Shown piece after piece: positions 28,018 to 37,181 of a stretch of 64,000 nt of DNA. The notes below the pieces were generated by a model, which saw only the letters and a list, made by a program, of their open reading frames with translations, ran no database searches and had not been told where the DNA came from. Source of the DNA: JAIBBV01 sp044347745 (GTDB lineage Bacteria > Bdellovibrionota_C > UBA2361 > JAFLCA01); the NCBI GenBank assembly GCA_044347745.1, contig JBIKUD010000001.1, positions 72,728-136,727 of the forward strand. Reading direction: 5' to 3'. A program made the translations under genes and the position numbers. Within the stretch, counting starts at the first letter, position 1, and every line of letters starts with the position of its first letter.

Positions 28018-28907
28018 CGCAATAACCCCGCAGCGGGTAAGGTGTGTAGCAAGAACTGTTCTAAGCTTCCTTCAACGTAATGGAGTGCATGGCTCACGCC
28101 ACGAGAAAGAAAAGCTTGGCGCACTTCAGCATTATGTTTCTGAAGCAAATATTCGTAGCGTGTTTGAGATTGGGCATCCCATGCAAATGCAACTCGCTCG
28201 CCAGTTTCGCTATCTTCTGCGAGTGCATCGCTGCTTGTATTAAAGGGCTTGGTATCTGCTTCGCCAAGGAGCTGGATAGCGCAGATATCCAGATTTTTTG
28301 CTCGCGGCAAATCGGTAAAACCGCGAGTGTTTTCGAGGGGCATTAAAAAATCGGAGATAAAAATAGCTAAACCTGGAAAACGAATTTTACTTATGGACTG
28401 TTGGACACTCCGGGAAAGGTCTGCAGGTTGTTTTGGATGTGCATTTTTTAGTGCAGACGCTAAAGTGTGAATGGCACGTGCTCCGGTTAGGAAGGGTGTT
28501 TCGAGTACACCTGGTATATGTAAGCTCACCCGATCCTGCTCCATGAGTGCAACATATGACAAGGCTAGAGCGAGAGCTCCCGCTCTGTCCCACTTCGCGC
28601 TACTTGGTCCAGTATGCATCGAATTGCTCGGATCTATGAGAATGAGTACCGATAAGTCTTGCTCTTCTTGAAATGTCTTAACGATAAGCTTGTCGCTTCG
28701 GGCATAAACTCCCCAGTCGATATGTCGAGGGTTGTCACCAAGCTCGTAGCGTCGATAATCAGAAAATTCTAATCCGTGACCTCGTTTAAGGGAAATGTGC
28801 CCGCCTTGCCGTGTTCCCAAAAATGCTCGCCGACTATGGATCTTAAAAAGTTCCAAATTTTTGAGCAATTGCGGAGTTAGTTGCGGTGAAAGCACAAAAC
28901 TCTCCAA
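28014..28907 (-). CDS. DUF58 domain protein
   Basis: 297 residues, cytoplasmic. The DUF58 signature is clear: GLEFSDYRRYELGDNPRHID W with ARSDKLIVKTFQEEQDLSV, then a VWA-like strand with DPSNSM in the MIDAS position. DUF58 proteins act with the MoxR ATPase encoded immediately upstream (3 bp apart) and usually recruit it to BatA-type VWA partners. Overlaps the BatA-like gene by ATGA. Confidence 0.88.
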   Translation of the reverse strand: MESFVLSPQLTPQLLKNLELFKIHSRRAFLGTRQGGHISLKRGHGLEFSDYRRYELGDNPRHIDWGVYARSDKLIVKTFQEEQDLSVLILIDPSNSMHTGPSSAKWDRAGALALALSYVALMEQDRVSLHIPGVLETPFLTGARAIHTLASALKNAHPKQPADLSRSVQQSISKIRFPGLAIFISDFLMPLENTRGFTDLPRAKNLDICAIQLLGEADTKPFNTSSDALAEDSETGERVAFAWDAQSQTRYEYLLQKHNAEVRQAFLSRGVSHALHYVEGSLEQFLLHTLPAAGLLR

Positions 28908-28910
28908 ATG

Positions 28911-29918
28911 TTATTTCGCGCTGCGAACTTGATCGATTATGTCGTCAGAGCTCACTCCGTCAGCTTCGGCCTGAAAATTTAGGATCAGCCTGTGCCGCAG
29001 GGCTGGCAAAATTGCTGAACGTAAATCTTCAAAGGCTAAGTTAATGCGCGAGTCGAGCAAAGCAGAAACCTTTGCAAGCAACATAACTGCTTGAGCTCCA
29101 CGCGGCCCAGGGCCGAAGCGAACATATCGTTCGGTATTTTCAGTAGCAAATTCAGATCCGGGGGTGAGGGCCGAAAGCATACGCACAAGTACTTCTTGCA
29201 TGGGATCCGCAACAGCCACTTGCCGTACGAGTTTTTTCATTCCCTCTATTCTTCTGAGCATTTCTGCTTGGGTGAAAACAGTTTGTGCCTCTGGAATAGT
29301 TACTCCCGTTGTCCTGCGCAGAATCTCTTTTAGTTCTGCAGATGAAGGAGCGGGCACCATGACCTTAGCCATAAATCTATCGAGTTGTGCTTCAGGAAGT
29401 GGGTAGGTACCTTCAAGTTCTACCGGGTTCTGTGTGGCCAGCACAAAAAATGGCTGTGGTAGTTTATGTGTTTCCCCGAGAACAGACACTTGTCGTTCTT
29501 CCATAGCCTCAAGCAGCGACGCCTGTGTTTTTGGAGTGGCACGGTTTATTTCGTCCGCAAGTACAATATTGGCGAATACTGGTCCCTCTTTGAACACAAA
29601 TGTTCTTTTGCCGCTCGAGTCTTCTGTGAGCACCTGGGTGCCGGTTACGTCGGAGGGCATGAGGTCTGGAGTAAATTGAATTCGACGAAATGAAAGCCCA
29701 AGCGCACGCGAAATAGATTTAACGAGGAGCGTCTTACCTAGGCCGGGCACTCCTTCGAGGAGTACATGCCCGCCCGCAAATATTGCTGAAAGCGTGCAGC
29801 GCACTACTTCATTCATACCGACTATTACTCGGCCAATTTCTCCTTCAACGCGAGAAAAAGTGTCGGCGAAAGCCGCGATATGCTCTTCAATCTCGGCAGC
29901 ATTTTTAAACTCGTTCAT
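28911..29918 (-). CDS. MoxR-family AAA+ ATPase
   Basis: 335 residues. Seen: Walker A EGVPGLGKTLLV, RIQFTPDLMPSDVTG, Walker B IVLADEINRATPKTQASLLE, MEERQVSVLGETH, ATQNPVELEGTYPLPEAQLD RF sensor region, and a GPGPRGAQAVMLLAKVSAL C-terminal lid. MoxR ATPases chaperone the assembly or activation of VWA-containing and other complexes. ATG 29918 is chosen, with AGGAG 6 nt upstream; a TTG directly before it is also in frame. Heads the DUF58-BatA-VWA genes. Confidence 0.92.
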   Translation of the reverse strand: MNEFKNAAEIEEHIAAFADTFSRVEGEIGRVIVGMNEVVRCTLSAIFAGGHVLLEGVPGLGKTLLVKSISRALGLSFRRIQFTPDLMPSDVTGTQVLTEDSSGKRTFVFKEGPVFANIVLADEINRATPKTQASLLEAMEERQVSVLGETHKLPQPFFVLATQNPVELEGTYPLPEAQLDRFMAKVMVPAPSSAELKEILRRTTGVTIPEAQTVFTQAEMLRRIEGMKKLVRQVAVADPMQEVLVRMLSALTPGSEFATENTERYVRFGPGPRGAQAVMLLAKVSALLDSRINLAFEDLRSAILPALRHRLILNFQAEADGVSSDDIIDQVRSAK

Positions 29919-29949
29919 CAAAATCTCCTTGTGCTCTGTATTTCTCGAA

Positions 29950-31755
29950 TTAACGTAATAAATCTTTATACTCTAGCGGCACCGGTTGTTCTCCTTTGTC
30001 GCTCAAGACCTCCGGCTTCGCAAGTTTAACGTCATCTAAACTCGTTTTAACTTTGGCGGGCTTTTTATTTTCCGCTCGTTTTCCATCTTTTTCTATAAAA
30101 CGACTGTCCACTTTTTCTGGGTCACCCTTGGCTTGTGCCTCATTGAATGTTTTATTTGAGCCAAAAGGATCGTTGCCGGATTCTCCACTTTCATCAAATC
30201 GTTTCGACTCCTCACCCTGCGATCCGAGGGAACTTTGAGGCGCAGAATTTTCTTGTGGTTCAGTTTTCTCTTCGCTTTTTTCTTTTTGTTCTTCTGATTT
30301 TGGCCCCGATTTTTTTCCTGATCCCGACTGTGACGTTTGTTCTGGTGGCTTAGCCGATTCCTTTTGGTCTTCTTTCCCTTTGTTTCCAGCTTGTGGCTGT
30401 TCGGGTTTCTGCTGTGCAGGGGAATCTTTGGACTGTTGCTGGGCGTTTCCTCCAGAATTTTGGCCGTTCTGTTTTTGTTCTTTTTGAGACTTTTGTATGT
30501 CTTTTAGAGCATTAGCTGCTTTTTGAAGGCTTGGGTTCTCCGGCTTTGAATTTTCTGACTGTGCTGACTCTTGGGTTTTAGGCTGTTCTTCTGTGGACGG
30601 TTGGCCTTCCGAAGATTGGTTCTCGCTTTGTGGAGAATTCCCTTGCCCGCCCCCTTGGTCTGTTGACTGGGAGTCCTGTTGACCTTGTCCAGAAGAAGAT
30701 TGGGATTGTTTTTCTTGTTGTCCCTTTTGTCCTTGGGAGTCCTGTGAAGCGCCTTGTTGTCCTTCTTTTTTGCCTGGAGAATTTGAATCTCCTTCCCCGT
30801 CGCCTTCTTTTTGCTTTTGATCTTTCTCTTGAGACTCCTGCTCTTTGGCGCCTGAATCCGACTGACCCTGCTCGCCTTCTTTCTTCTGTTCCTGATCTTT
30901 TTGCTCTTGCTCCTTCTTTTGTTGAGCCTTTTCCTCCTGCTTCTCTTGTTGCTCAGTTTCATTATTGGCTTGTGGTGTTGGCGTAGGCGTTGGAGCAGCC
31001 GGGGAGGTCGCCTCTGCCTGAGGAATTTCTTCTTCCAGATCTATTTCTTGGGATTCAGTCTCTTGTGTTTGCTGCGCAAGCTCTTGTTGGGCAGTTTCAA
31101 TTTCTGCCTGAGCTTCGGCCAGCGCTGCTTCGATTTCGCTAGAGTCTATAGCCGTGGTTTCAAGTGACTTTGAGAGGGCTTCTAATTTTTCTTCTACAGC
31201 GTCCGGTAATTGCGACGCTTCATCCGCCACCAATTTTCTTAAAAGCGCTGCTGACTCAATGTTTGCCTTGCTCGGATTTGATGCAGCGCGAGGAACAAAA
31301 ATTGCGGAAAAAAATAAGAGTGCAGAGACTCCTAACACCCAAGCTTCGCGTTTTGATAGCCTAGGGGTAAAATGGGAATTCAGATTGGTTTGATTGAGAA
31401 TTGGTTCAAGCTCTTGGGCAAGAAACTCAACCTGAGCTTTGGCGTTTATTCTTTCGCTTGTATCAAGATCAATCAGAGTTGTGAGGCGTTCTTTGGTCCC
31501 TAGTTTTTGGTCCAGTGCGTGAGCAGTTTCAGTCGTGCGCGGAAAATATGGTGGGTTTTTACGCCAACAAAGATATACGCCGACTAAAAAAAATGGAATT
31601 ACAACAAATGGTCCTACAGCAAAATGTAAGAATTCGCAAAGTCGATAAGCCAGATAACTTCCTGTGCCAAGAATTAAGCACGGCACCAAAAACCTTCGGA
31701 GTCGGTCCCGGAAGATTAAAAATTGTGCTTGGCGAATTGCTTTGGAGATGCCCAC
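29950..31755 (-). CDS. Membrane protein with long Gln/Lys/Glu/Ser low-complexity tail
   Basis: 601 residues. Residues about 20-65 form two membrane helices, 140-160 a third; between them is a helical soluble segment (AHALDQKLGTKERLTTLIDL) resembling DUF4175-like proteins of Bat clusters. From about residue 195 to 590 the sequence is almost entirely Gln, Lys, Glu, Ser, Gly and Pro (QQEKQEEKAQQKKEQEQKDQ is typical), so it should be disordered and highly charged. It sits between mltG (5 bp) and moxR (about 30 bp), suggesting an envelope role for the whole unit. No enzymatic motif seen. Confidence 0.7.
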   Translation of the reverse strand: MGISKAIRQAQFLIFRDRLRRFLVPCLILGTGSYLAYRLCEFLHFAVGPFVVIPFFLVGVYLCWRKNPPYFPRTTETAHALDQKLGTKERLTTLIDLDTSERINAKAQVEFLAQELEPILNQTNLNSHFTPRLSKREAWVLGVSALLFFSAIFVPRAASNPSKANIESAALLRKLVADEASQLPDAVEEKLEALSKSLETTAIDSSEIEAALAEAQAEIETAQQELAQQTQETESQEIDLEEEIPQAEATSPAAPTPTPTPQANNETEQQEKQEEKAQQKKEQEQKDQEQKKEGEQGQSDSGAKEQESQEKDQKQKEGDGEGDSNSPGKKEGQQGASQDSQGQKGQQEKQSQSSSGQGQQDSQSTDQGGGQGNSPQSENQSSEGQPSTEEQPKTQESAQSENSKPENPSLQKAANALKDIQKSQKEQKQNGQNSGGNAQQQSKDSPAQQKPEQPQAGNKGKEDQKESAKPPEQTSQSGSGKKSGPKSEEQKEKSEEKTEPQENSAPQSSLGSQGEESKRFDESGESGNDPFGSNKTFNEAQAKGDPEKVDSRFIEKDGKRAENKKPAKVKTSLDDVKLAKPEVLSDKGEQPVPLEYKDLLR

Positions 31756-31760
31756 ATGCT

Positions 31761-32819
31761 CTATGGAGATACCCCCTCAGCATCTATCGGAGGTGTTGGT
31801 GCTCTATTTTGGGCTCGGCGGCTACGTTGGTACAAATTTACCGCTTCGTTATGTTCTTGAAGTGTTGTTGAGAAGACATGTTTACCGGTGCCATCAGCTA
31901 CAAAAAATAGGTAAGAAGACTCCTGCGGGAACAGGGCGGCTCGAATCGCAGTCTCACCCGGACTGGCAATTGGTCCAGGAGGGAGACCAAAGTTCATATA
32001 GGTGTTGTATGGCGAGGGAGTTTGTAAATCTTCGCGAGTTAAATTGCCATTAAAGTTTGGAATTCCGTAAATTACCGTCGGGTCTGATTGAAGTTTCATT
32101 CCCTGACTCAGGCGGTTGTGAAAGACAGATGAAATAAGGGGCTGTTCCTCTACGTTGCCAGATTCTTTTTCGATGATGGATGCCAGCGTAATAATCTCAT
32201 GACGACTTAATTGAAGTTCGTCTGCTCGCGCTGAGAATTCAAGTGGCCAACGTTTTTCACCTTCCTCTAGCATGCGCCAAATTATTTCCTTGGCCGTAAT
32301 TGGGCGTGAGAAAAAGTATGTTTCGGGAAATAAATAACCTTCAAAACTCGGAGCTGCAATTCCTGCCGCTGCCAACAACTTTGGATCGGCGAGCGCGGAA
32401 TCAAACTCTTGCAAGCTCATCAGCCCTGCAGCTTCAACTAGTTTTCCAACTTCCCAGGCGGAAATCCCTTCCTGAAGTGTAATTTTGCGGCGATAGACCT
32501 CTCCTGATGCTAATTTTTTTAGAATTGCTCGAGGTTCCATCGCTGCTGTCAGTTCGTATTCTCCCGCGTTTATGCTGCGATCACTTTTACGCATACGAGC
32601 TAATAACTCGAGGCTCCACCAGTGCCGCACTACCCCTTTGGCTTCAAGAAGTTTAGCCACCTGATGAAACGTTTTACCCGGCTCCACTTCAATCAAAACT
32701 GTTTCAGCACTCGCCTTGTTGGCTGGTGCCAAAAAAGCGTCCCGCATAATAAGGTAGGTCGCAAAAGCGACTAGGGCTGGAATTACGATAATCAGCACGA
32801 GGCGGGCTGCTGCATTCAT
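31761..32819 (-). CDS. mltG: Endolytic peptidoglycan transglycosylase MltG
   Basis: 352 residues. One N-terminal membrane helix (ARLVLIIVIPALVAFATYLI) then a LysM-like subdomain (VEPGKTFHQVAKLLEAKGV) and the YceG catalytic domain with the conserved LASIIEKESGN (catalytic Glu), SSVFHNRL, LQSDPTVIYG, SPYNTYMNFGLPPGPIASPG and LFFVADGTGKHVFSTTLQEHN. It cleaves nascent glycan strands at the membrane. 18 bp downstream of ruvX, a common gene neighbour pair. Confidence 0.94.
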   Translation of the reverse strand: MNAAARLVLIIVIPALVAFATYLIMRDAFLAPANKASAETVLIEVEPGKTFHQVAKLLEAKGVVRHWWSLELLARMRKSDRSINAGEYELTAAMEPRAILKKLASGEVYRRKITLQEGISAWEVGKLVEAAGLMSLQEFDSALADPKLLAAAGIAAPSFEGYLFPETYFFSRPITAKEIIWRMLEEGEKRWPLEFSARADELQLSRHEIITLASIIEKESGNVEEQPLISSVFHNRLSQGMKLQSDPTVIYGIPNFNGNLTREDLQTPSPYNTYMNFGLPPGPIASPGETAIRAALFPQESSYLFFVADGTGKHVFSTTLQEHNEAVNLYQRSRRAQNRAPTPPIDAEGVSP

Positions 32820-32837
32820 ATAAAGTATAATTAAAAT

Positions 32838-33266
32838 TTACACGTTCTTAGCTCGTCTTTCATCGAGAAAAGCTTGAAGTATTATGGCGGCGGCAGCCGC
32901 ATCTATCTCCTCTTTTTTCCCGTTGTGACGTCGAGGCCTACGGTTGTCACGCAACCTTTCTTCAGCTTCCATGCTCGAGCCGAACTCGTCAATGTAGTAA
33001 AGCTCTATACTTACTCGCTTTTGTAATCGACGACAGAAGTTTTTTACTTTTTGGCATTGCTCATTTTCTGAGTTGTCTGCTCCAAGCGGCAATCCCACCA
33101 CCAACTCCTGACAATGGTGAGTTTCGATAAGCTCTAGAATTGCTTTCTCTGCTCGGTTTTGTGCGCGGTCGAGAATGGAATGAGGAGACGCGAGTAGCTG
33201 GGAGCTGTCAGAAATCGCAACTCCCACTCTTTTGTCACCTACGTCCAGTCCGATTACGACACTCAT
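32838..33266 (-). CDS. ruvX: Putative pre-16S rRNA nuclease / Holliday junction resolvase-like YqgF
   Basis: 142 residues, normal family length. Seen: IGLDVGDKRVGVAISD at the N-terminus with the catalytic Asp, LVVGLPLGADNSENEQC, YYIDEFGSSMEAEERL and a C-terminal DAAAAAIILQAFLD. YqgF homologues are implicated in 16S rRNA 5'-end maturation. The frame runs 26 codons further upstream, but MSVVIGLDVG at 33266 is the family start. First gene of the minus-strand run down to 23.6 kb. Confidence 0.9.
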   Translation of the reverse strand: MSVVIGLDVGDKRVGVAISDSSQLLASPHSILDRAQNRAEKAILELIETHHCQELVVGLPLGADNSENEQCQKVKNFCRRLQKRVSIELYYIDEFGSSMEAEERLRDNRRPRRHNGKKEEIDAAAAAIILQAFLDERRAKNV

Positions 33267-33662
33267 AATTTGCTTGGATAGCTTCCCTAGCCATTTTTTG
33301 CACAGCGACTCGAAAGTCGCGGCAGAACACATTCCAATATACACGGCAGTGGATATAACCGCAAAAGTGTAGTTAATTTAATATGTTGAGTTGTGCTGTG
33401 TTATATTGATTTTAATCTCCAAGCCTAATAACACGCTGTTTGTTGGCCGAATGCGCCAGTGAAAGCAGTTATCCTTAAGAATTTCATCGATGATAGCCTC
33501 CGTCTTAGAACGCTAGTTTATATTTTACTTCAAAGGCCAAATTGGTATCCAGAATCTTTATCGTTTAGACGTTCTTTAAGTTAGAGAACTGCGCTGATTC
33601 ACGCGTTGATAGAACGTTTTGTTAGCTTGTTAAGTGCCTGAAAACTGTTTAGTTATATCCAT
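33267..33662. other. Divergent intergenic region upstream of ruvX and M23 peptidase
   Basis: 396 bp, AT-rich, between divergent genes. It must carry both promoters, but no well-spaced pair of boxes is convincing. No RNA or repeat seen. Confidence 0.4.
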
Positions 33663-35150
33663 ATGCATTTACCCCGGACTGTTTCTGATAACCGTGTTTC
33701 TGCGTTTTTAATTGGCACGCTTGTGCTCCAAGCTGGATTGGCTGCAGTGGTCGGCCTACTTTTTGGATTGTCGCCGTTCAAAACGCAACTAACTTCCGTT
33801 TCACAAGTAACTGCGACTACGGATGCTACCTCATTATCCTCACAGAGTTCCGTGGAGATAAATTCAGTGCAGCCTGAGGTCATCGCCCCTGCTGTCCAGG
33901 AGCAAGTCCAAATTGCTGAAGTTTTGCCAGAGATGCAAAGAGCAGAAGTTTCTGAGCCTCGTGTGGAAGAAAGTGCGCCCCCTGTTCCTGAGCAAGCAAT
34001 AGAAGTTGCCCCTCAAGCCCCTATTCAATCAGGAAAGGTTGTCGTTCATGTAGTTGCTGCTGGGGACACCCTCACTAAAATTTGGAAATCAAATGGTGGA
34101 ACCGTAGCTGCTGCATTAGCTGCTTCGCGAGCTTTAAAGGAATTGGATGAAAATATTCCCGGCTTACGCGGAGGCGAGAAAATTGAGTTGACCCTTTCAG
34201 AGGTTGGGGAAATTAGCCAAATGAAACGCAGACTAAAAGATGGTCGCGTGTTGATTGTGGTAAGCGAAGGTAAGCACTATCGCGCTTATTTTGAGGGAGC
34301 GGCGTTTGAAGAGAAAGAGCGAGTAGCTTCTGGTACCATTCGTAGTTCGTTTGCTGCCGCTGCAGATTCCCAAAATGTGCCCTACGAAGTGGTCGATCAG
34401 TTGGTGGATCTTTTCGGTGGTCGCGTCGAGTTTCGTAGAGATTTACGTCAGGGAGATAGTTTTTCAGTTATTTATCAAGAGCGTCGTTCCCCAGAGGGTG
34501 AACTGGTAGCTTTAGGAAACGTACAGGCAGCTTCCCTTAAAATTGACGGCAAGTTGATGGTCGCGGTACGGCATCAATCTCGTAACGGCAGTGTCACTTA
34601 TTTTGATGAGTCTGGCGAACCGCTCGGTAATTTCTTTCTACGTTACCCAGTGCAGTTCACTCGTATCTCTTCAATGTTTTCGACTGCGCGCTTTCACCCT
34701 GTCCTTCAACGTAGTCGCCCGCATAATGGCGTGGACTTTGCGGCACCAGTTGGAACGCCAGTACGTAGCGTGGCAGATGGCGTAGTAACTCAAGTCGGAT
34801 TTTTCGGTGGCGGTGGAAATACGGTCAAGATACAGCACGGTGATCGCTACTCGACTGCTTATTTACATCTTTCTCGTTTTGCCAAAGGTCTAAAAGTTGG
34901 CAGTAAGGTGAGCCGTGGTCAGGTAATAGGCGCCGTAGGAGCGACCGGACTTGCTACAGGTCCGCATCTTCATTTTAGTCTCTACGACAACGGTCGCTAC
35001 GTGAATCCGATGACGGCTCAATTGCCAAAGATGCCGCATAAAGGTGAAAGCGTGTCTGCATCATACTTGCAAGCTACTGTGAAACTTATGAAGCAGCAGC
35101 ATGAGCAGGTACGGGTAGCTTCTTTGCAGTCAGAGGCACATCGCGGATAA
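33663..35150 (+). CDS. M23 family murein endopeptidase with LysM/OapA-like domain
   Basis: 495 residues. An N-terminal membrane segment (VSAFLIGTLVLQAGLAAVVG) and a Gln/Glu/Pro-rich linker to about residue 125 lead to a LysM/OapA-like domain (HVVAAGDTLTKIWKSNGGTV). A second beta domain follows, then the M23 LytM domain at about 340-470 with zinc ligands in RPHNGVDFAAPVGTPV and HLHFSLYDN plus AYLHLSRFAKGL. The arrangement matches MepM/YebA-type DD-endopeptidases, which open peptidoglycan cross-links in the periplasm. All zinc ligands are present, so it should be active. Confidence 0.9.
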   Translation: MHLPRTVSDNRVSAFLIGTLVLQAGLAAVVGLLFGLSPFKTQLTSVSQVTATTDATSLSSQSSVEINSVQPEVIAPAVQEQVQIAEVLPEMQRAEVSEPRVEESAPPVPEQAIEVAPQAPIQSGKVVVHVVAAGDTLTKIWKSNGGTVAAALAASRALKELDENIPGLRGGEKIELTLSEVGEISQMKRRLKDGRVLIVVSEGKHYRAYFEGAAFEEKERVASGTIRSSFAAAADSQNVPYEVVDQLVDLFGGRVEFRRDLRQGDSFSVIYQERRSPEGELVALGNVQAASLKIDGKLMVAVRHQSRNGSVTYFDESGEPLGNFFLRYPVQFTRISSMFSTARFHPVLQRSRPHNGVDFAAPVGTPVRSVADGVVTQVGFFGGGGNTVKIQHGDRYSTAYLHLSRFAKGLKVGSKVSRGQVIGAVGATGLATGPHLHFSLYDNGRYVNPMTAQLPKMPHKGESVSASYLQATVKLMKQQHEQVRVASLQSEAHRG

Positions 35151-35164
35151 TTGTTCAGAAGCTA

Positions 35165-35749
35165 TTATCCTCGGCGAGTGCTCAGCATTCTTTCCACCAT
35201 TTCATCAAAAAGCTTAAGTAGCGAATCAGCTACTTCTTGACCTTCAATTGTTCCAAGTACTGAAGCTACCGCTTCAAGAGTACTGATTCGACCCGGCCTA
35301 TCTGCCTTTCTTAGTTTGTAGTTGGACGTAAGCATATTCCCCAACCCCACTCTTGGAATAGCTAATTGTTCGGTAATTGTGTGGGTAATTTTTTTTGCCT
35401 GTTTCCAGGTGCCATCTGGCACTATGAGTCGAATCGGTCGGCCAATCTTACGCAGATCTAGTGGTGTAACCGGGCCGTCAGGGAAAAGTAAGTACGTATC
35501 GCGATCTTCAGTAATAAGTCCGTCGAGATTAAGCGGCGCGTCCTCCCGCCCTTGAAGCCGTACTTTGCAGTTGGGAAGGGCAAGCTCGAGTAATCGCGCT
35601 GAACTACTTGGTTTATTACGCTCGGCGACATGCATGGCGACAATGAGTTGCGTCTTTGTTTCAATCTGCGGAATGAGTGCACAGAGGCATAACCTCTTTA
35701 ACATACGGCATCGATCGCAGCGATGGGGCGCGGGAGCTGGCTGATTCAT
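35165..35749 (-). CDS. DTW-domain tRNA-uridine aminocarboxypropyltransferase
   Basis: 194 residues. The DTW family puts the 3-amino-3-carboxypropyl group of SAM onto tRNA uridine (TapT/TuaA). Seen: the N-terminal cysteine cluster CDRCRMLKRLCLC, HVAERNKPSSSARLLELAL, LLFPDGPV, the core VPDGTWKQAKKI in place of the canonical DxTW, and the C-terminal LRKADRPGRISTLEAVA. Converges on the M23 gene: 14 bp separate the stops, with a 7-bp dyad GGATAAT/ATTATCC over them. Confidence 0.85.
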   Translation of the reverse strand: MNQPAPAPHRCDRCRMLKRLCLCALIPQIETKTQLIVAMHVAERNKPSSSARLLELALPNCKVRLQGREDAPLNLDGLITEDRDTYLLFPDGPVTPLDLRKIGRPIRLIVPDGTWKQAKKITHTITEQLAIPRVGLGNMLTSNYKLRKADRPGRISTLEAVASVLGTIEGQEVADSLLKLFDEMVERMLSTRRG

Positions 35750-35906
35750 AAACTAGGTAAGCGTTACAGTTTACGGTAAAGTTGTTCGACAAGTTCCGGT
35801 GACAGGTCCCGAGTTATCCAGATTCTATTAATCCTAACATACCTGCATGGATTATCGTCTGTTTTAGCGCTATCGTTTGTTATCTTATTTTATTGAGGTC
35901 TATTGA

Positions 35907-37181
35907 GTGTCATCTCAAGTTTCAATCCTTTGTACCGGCTCTGAACTATTGGATGGTCGTATTCTTGATACGAATACGCATCTAATTATTCACCGTATGC
36001 ATCGTCTTGGGCTATTGGTAAAGCGAAGCATCAGTTGCCGTGATGTTGAGAGCGATATTTTGGAAAATCTTGGCACCCTTTGCTCAAATTCAAAGGTACT
36101 CATTGTCAGTGGTGGGCTTGGCCCGACCTCTGATGACATCACGCGCGATGTAATTGCTCGGTTTGTTGGTGTGCAGTTGAAAGAGGATGCTCAATCGGTA
36201 CAAAATCTTAAAGAGCTTTATGCCAAGCGTAAGCGTACCTTTGAGGCTTCAAATGCGCGCCAAGCTCTGTTTCCCGAAGGTGCCACTATTTTGCCAAACC
36301 CTATTGGCACGGCGCCCGGTTTTGCGCTGGTACATCGTGGTGTCTTAATTTGCTCAGTGCCCGGAGTCCCGAAAGAGCTAGAACCAATGCTTGAGACATC
36401 TGTACTGCCAATGGTAGCAGCGCACTTGGGAGTGAGCACTGGAGTCGAGAGTCGTGTTTTTAGAATTTTTGGTCTGTCTGAGGCAAAAATTGGAGAGCTT
36501 GTTGAGCAAGATGGTGTCCCGCAAGGCGTAAATGTTTCTTACCGAGCAAGTTTTCCAGAAATTTTTGTGCGCCTTACCTCTGCACAGCGGGATGGTCGAG
36601 TAGCTCAGTTTGCCTATCAGCTCGTACAGCGTATTGGTCCCGAGTTTATTGTAAACGAAACTGAAGCAGGTGGTTTTGAAACCCATGTGCAGCAACTTTT
36701 GATTGAAAAAAAACTGACGCTTTGTGCAGCAGAATCTTGTACGGGTGGCTTAGTAAGTCGATTGATGACAGAAACTCCAGGGTCTTCCGCCTGTTTTTTG
36801 GGAGCAGCTGTTACTTACAGCAATGCTTCAAAAATTAATCTCCTAGGAGTCGATTCTGATATAATTGCGAAGCATGGGGCCGTCAGCGCTGAATGTGCTC
36901 AAGCGATGGCTCATGGAGCTAGGAAGCGTTTTGCTGCAGACCTTGCAATTTCAATTACCGGAATTGCTGGTCCAGATGGGGGTACCGAGACAAAACCAGT
37001 TGGCACTTTTTTCATTGGTTTGGATGATGGGGTGCAGACAATAAGCTTTCACTGTTTCTTACATTTAAATCGCGCCTGGTTTAGAAGTTATGCGGCGGTG
37101 ACGGCGCTTGATGTTGTACGACGTCATATTCTGAATTTGCCGCCCATTCATGCCCGTGTTCGTGTTGGAGGATTAGCATAG
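35907..37181 (+). CDS. cinA: CinA-family nicotinamide nucleotide protein
   Basis: 424 residues, GTG start with GAGG 8 nt upstream. The N-terminal MoCF-like domain (ILCTGSELLDGRILDTNTHL, SGGLGPTSDDITRDV, NPIGTAPGFAL, VPGVPKEL) would be the ADP-ribose/NAD pyrophosphatase part; the C-terminal PncC domain (LCAAESCTGGLVSRLMTETP, GAVSAECAQAMAHGA, ISITGIAGPDGGTETKPVG) the NMN deamidase. Full-length CinA is about 400-420 residues. Its TAG overlaps the next GTG by one base. Confidence 0.94.
   Translation: MSSQVSILCTGSELLDGRILDTNTHLIIHRMHRLGLLVKRSISCRDVESDILENLGTLCSNSKVLIVSGGLGPTSDDITRDVIARFVGVQLKEDAQSVQNLKELYAKRKRTFEASNARQALFPEGATILPNPIGTAPGFALVHRGVLICSVPGVPKELEPMLETSVLPMVAAHLGVSTGVESRVFRIFGLSEAKIGELVEQDGVPQGVNVSYRASFPEIFVRLTSAQRDGRVAQFAYQLVQRIGPEFIVNETEAGGFETHVQQLLIEKKLTLCAAESCTGGLVSRLMTETPGSSACFLGAAVTYSNASKINLLGVDSDIIAKHGAVSAECAQAMAHGARKRFAADLAISITGIAGPDGGTETKPVGTFFIGLDDGVQTISFHCFLHLNRAWFRSYAAVTALDVVRRHILNLPPIHARVRVGGLA

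Noticed and set aside
30504..30962. Lys/Arg-rich minus-strand frame of 152 codons
   Set aside because: Shadow frame of the low-complexity membrane protein at 29950-31755.
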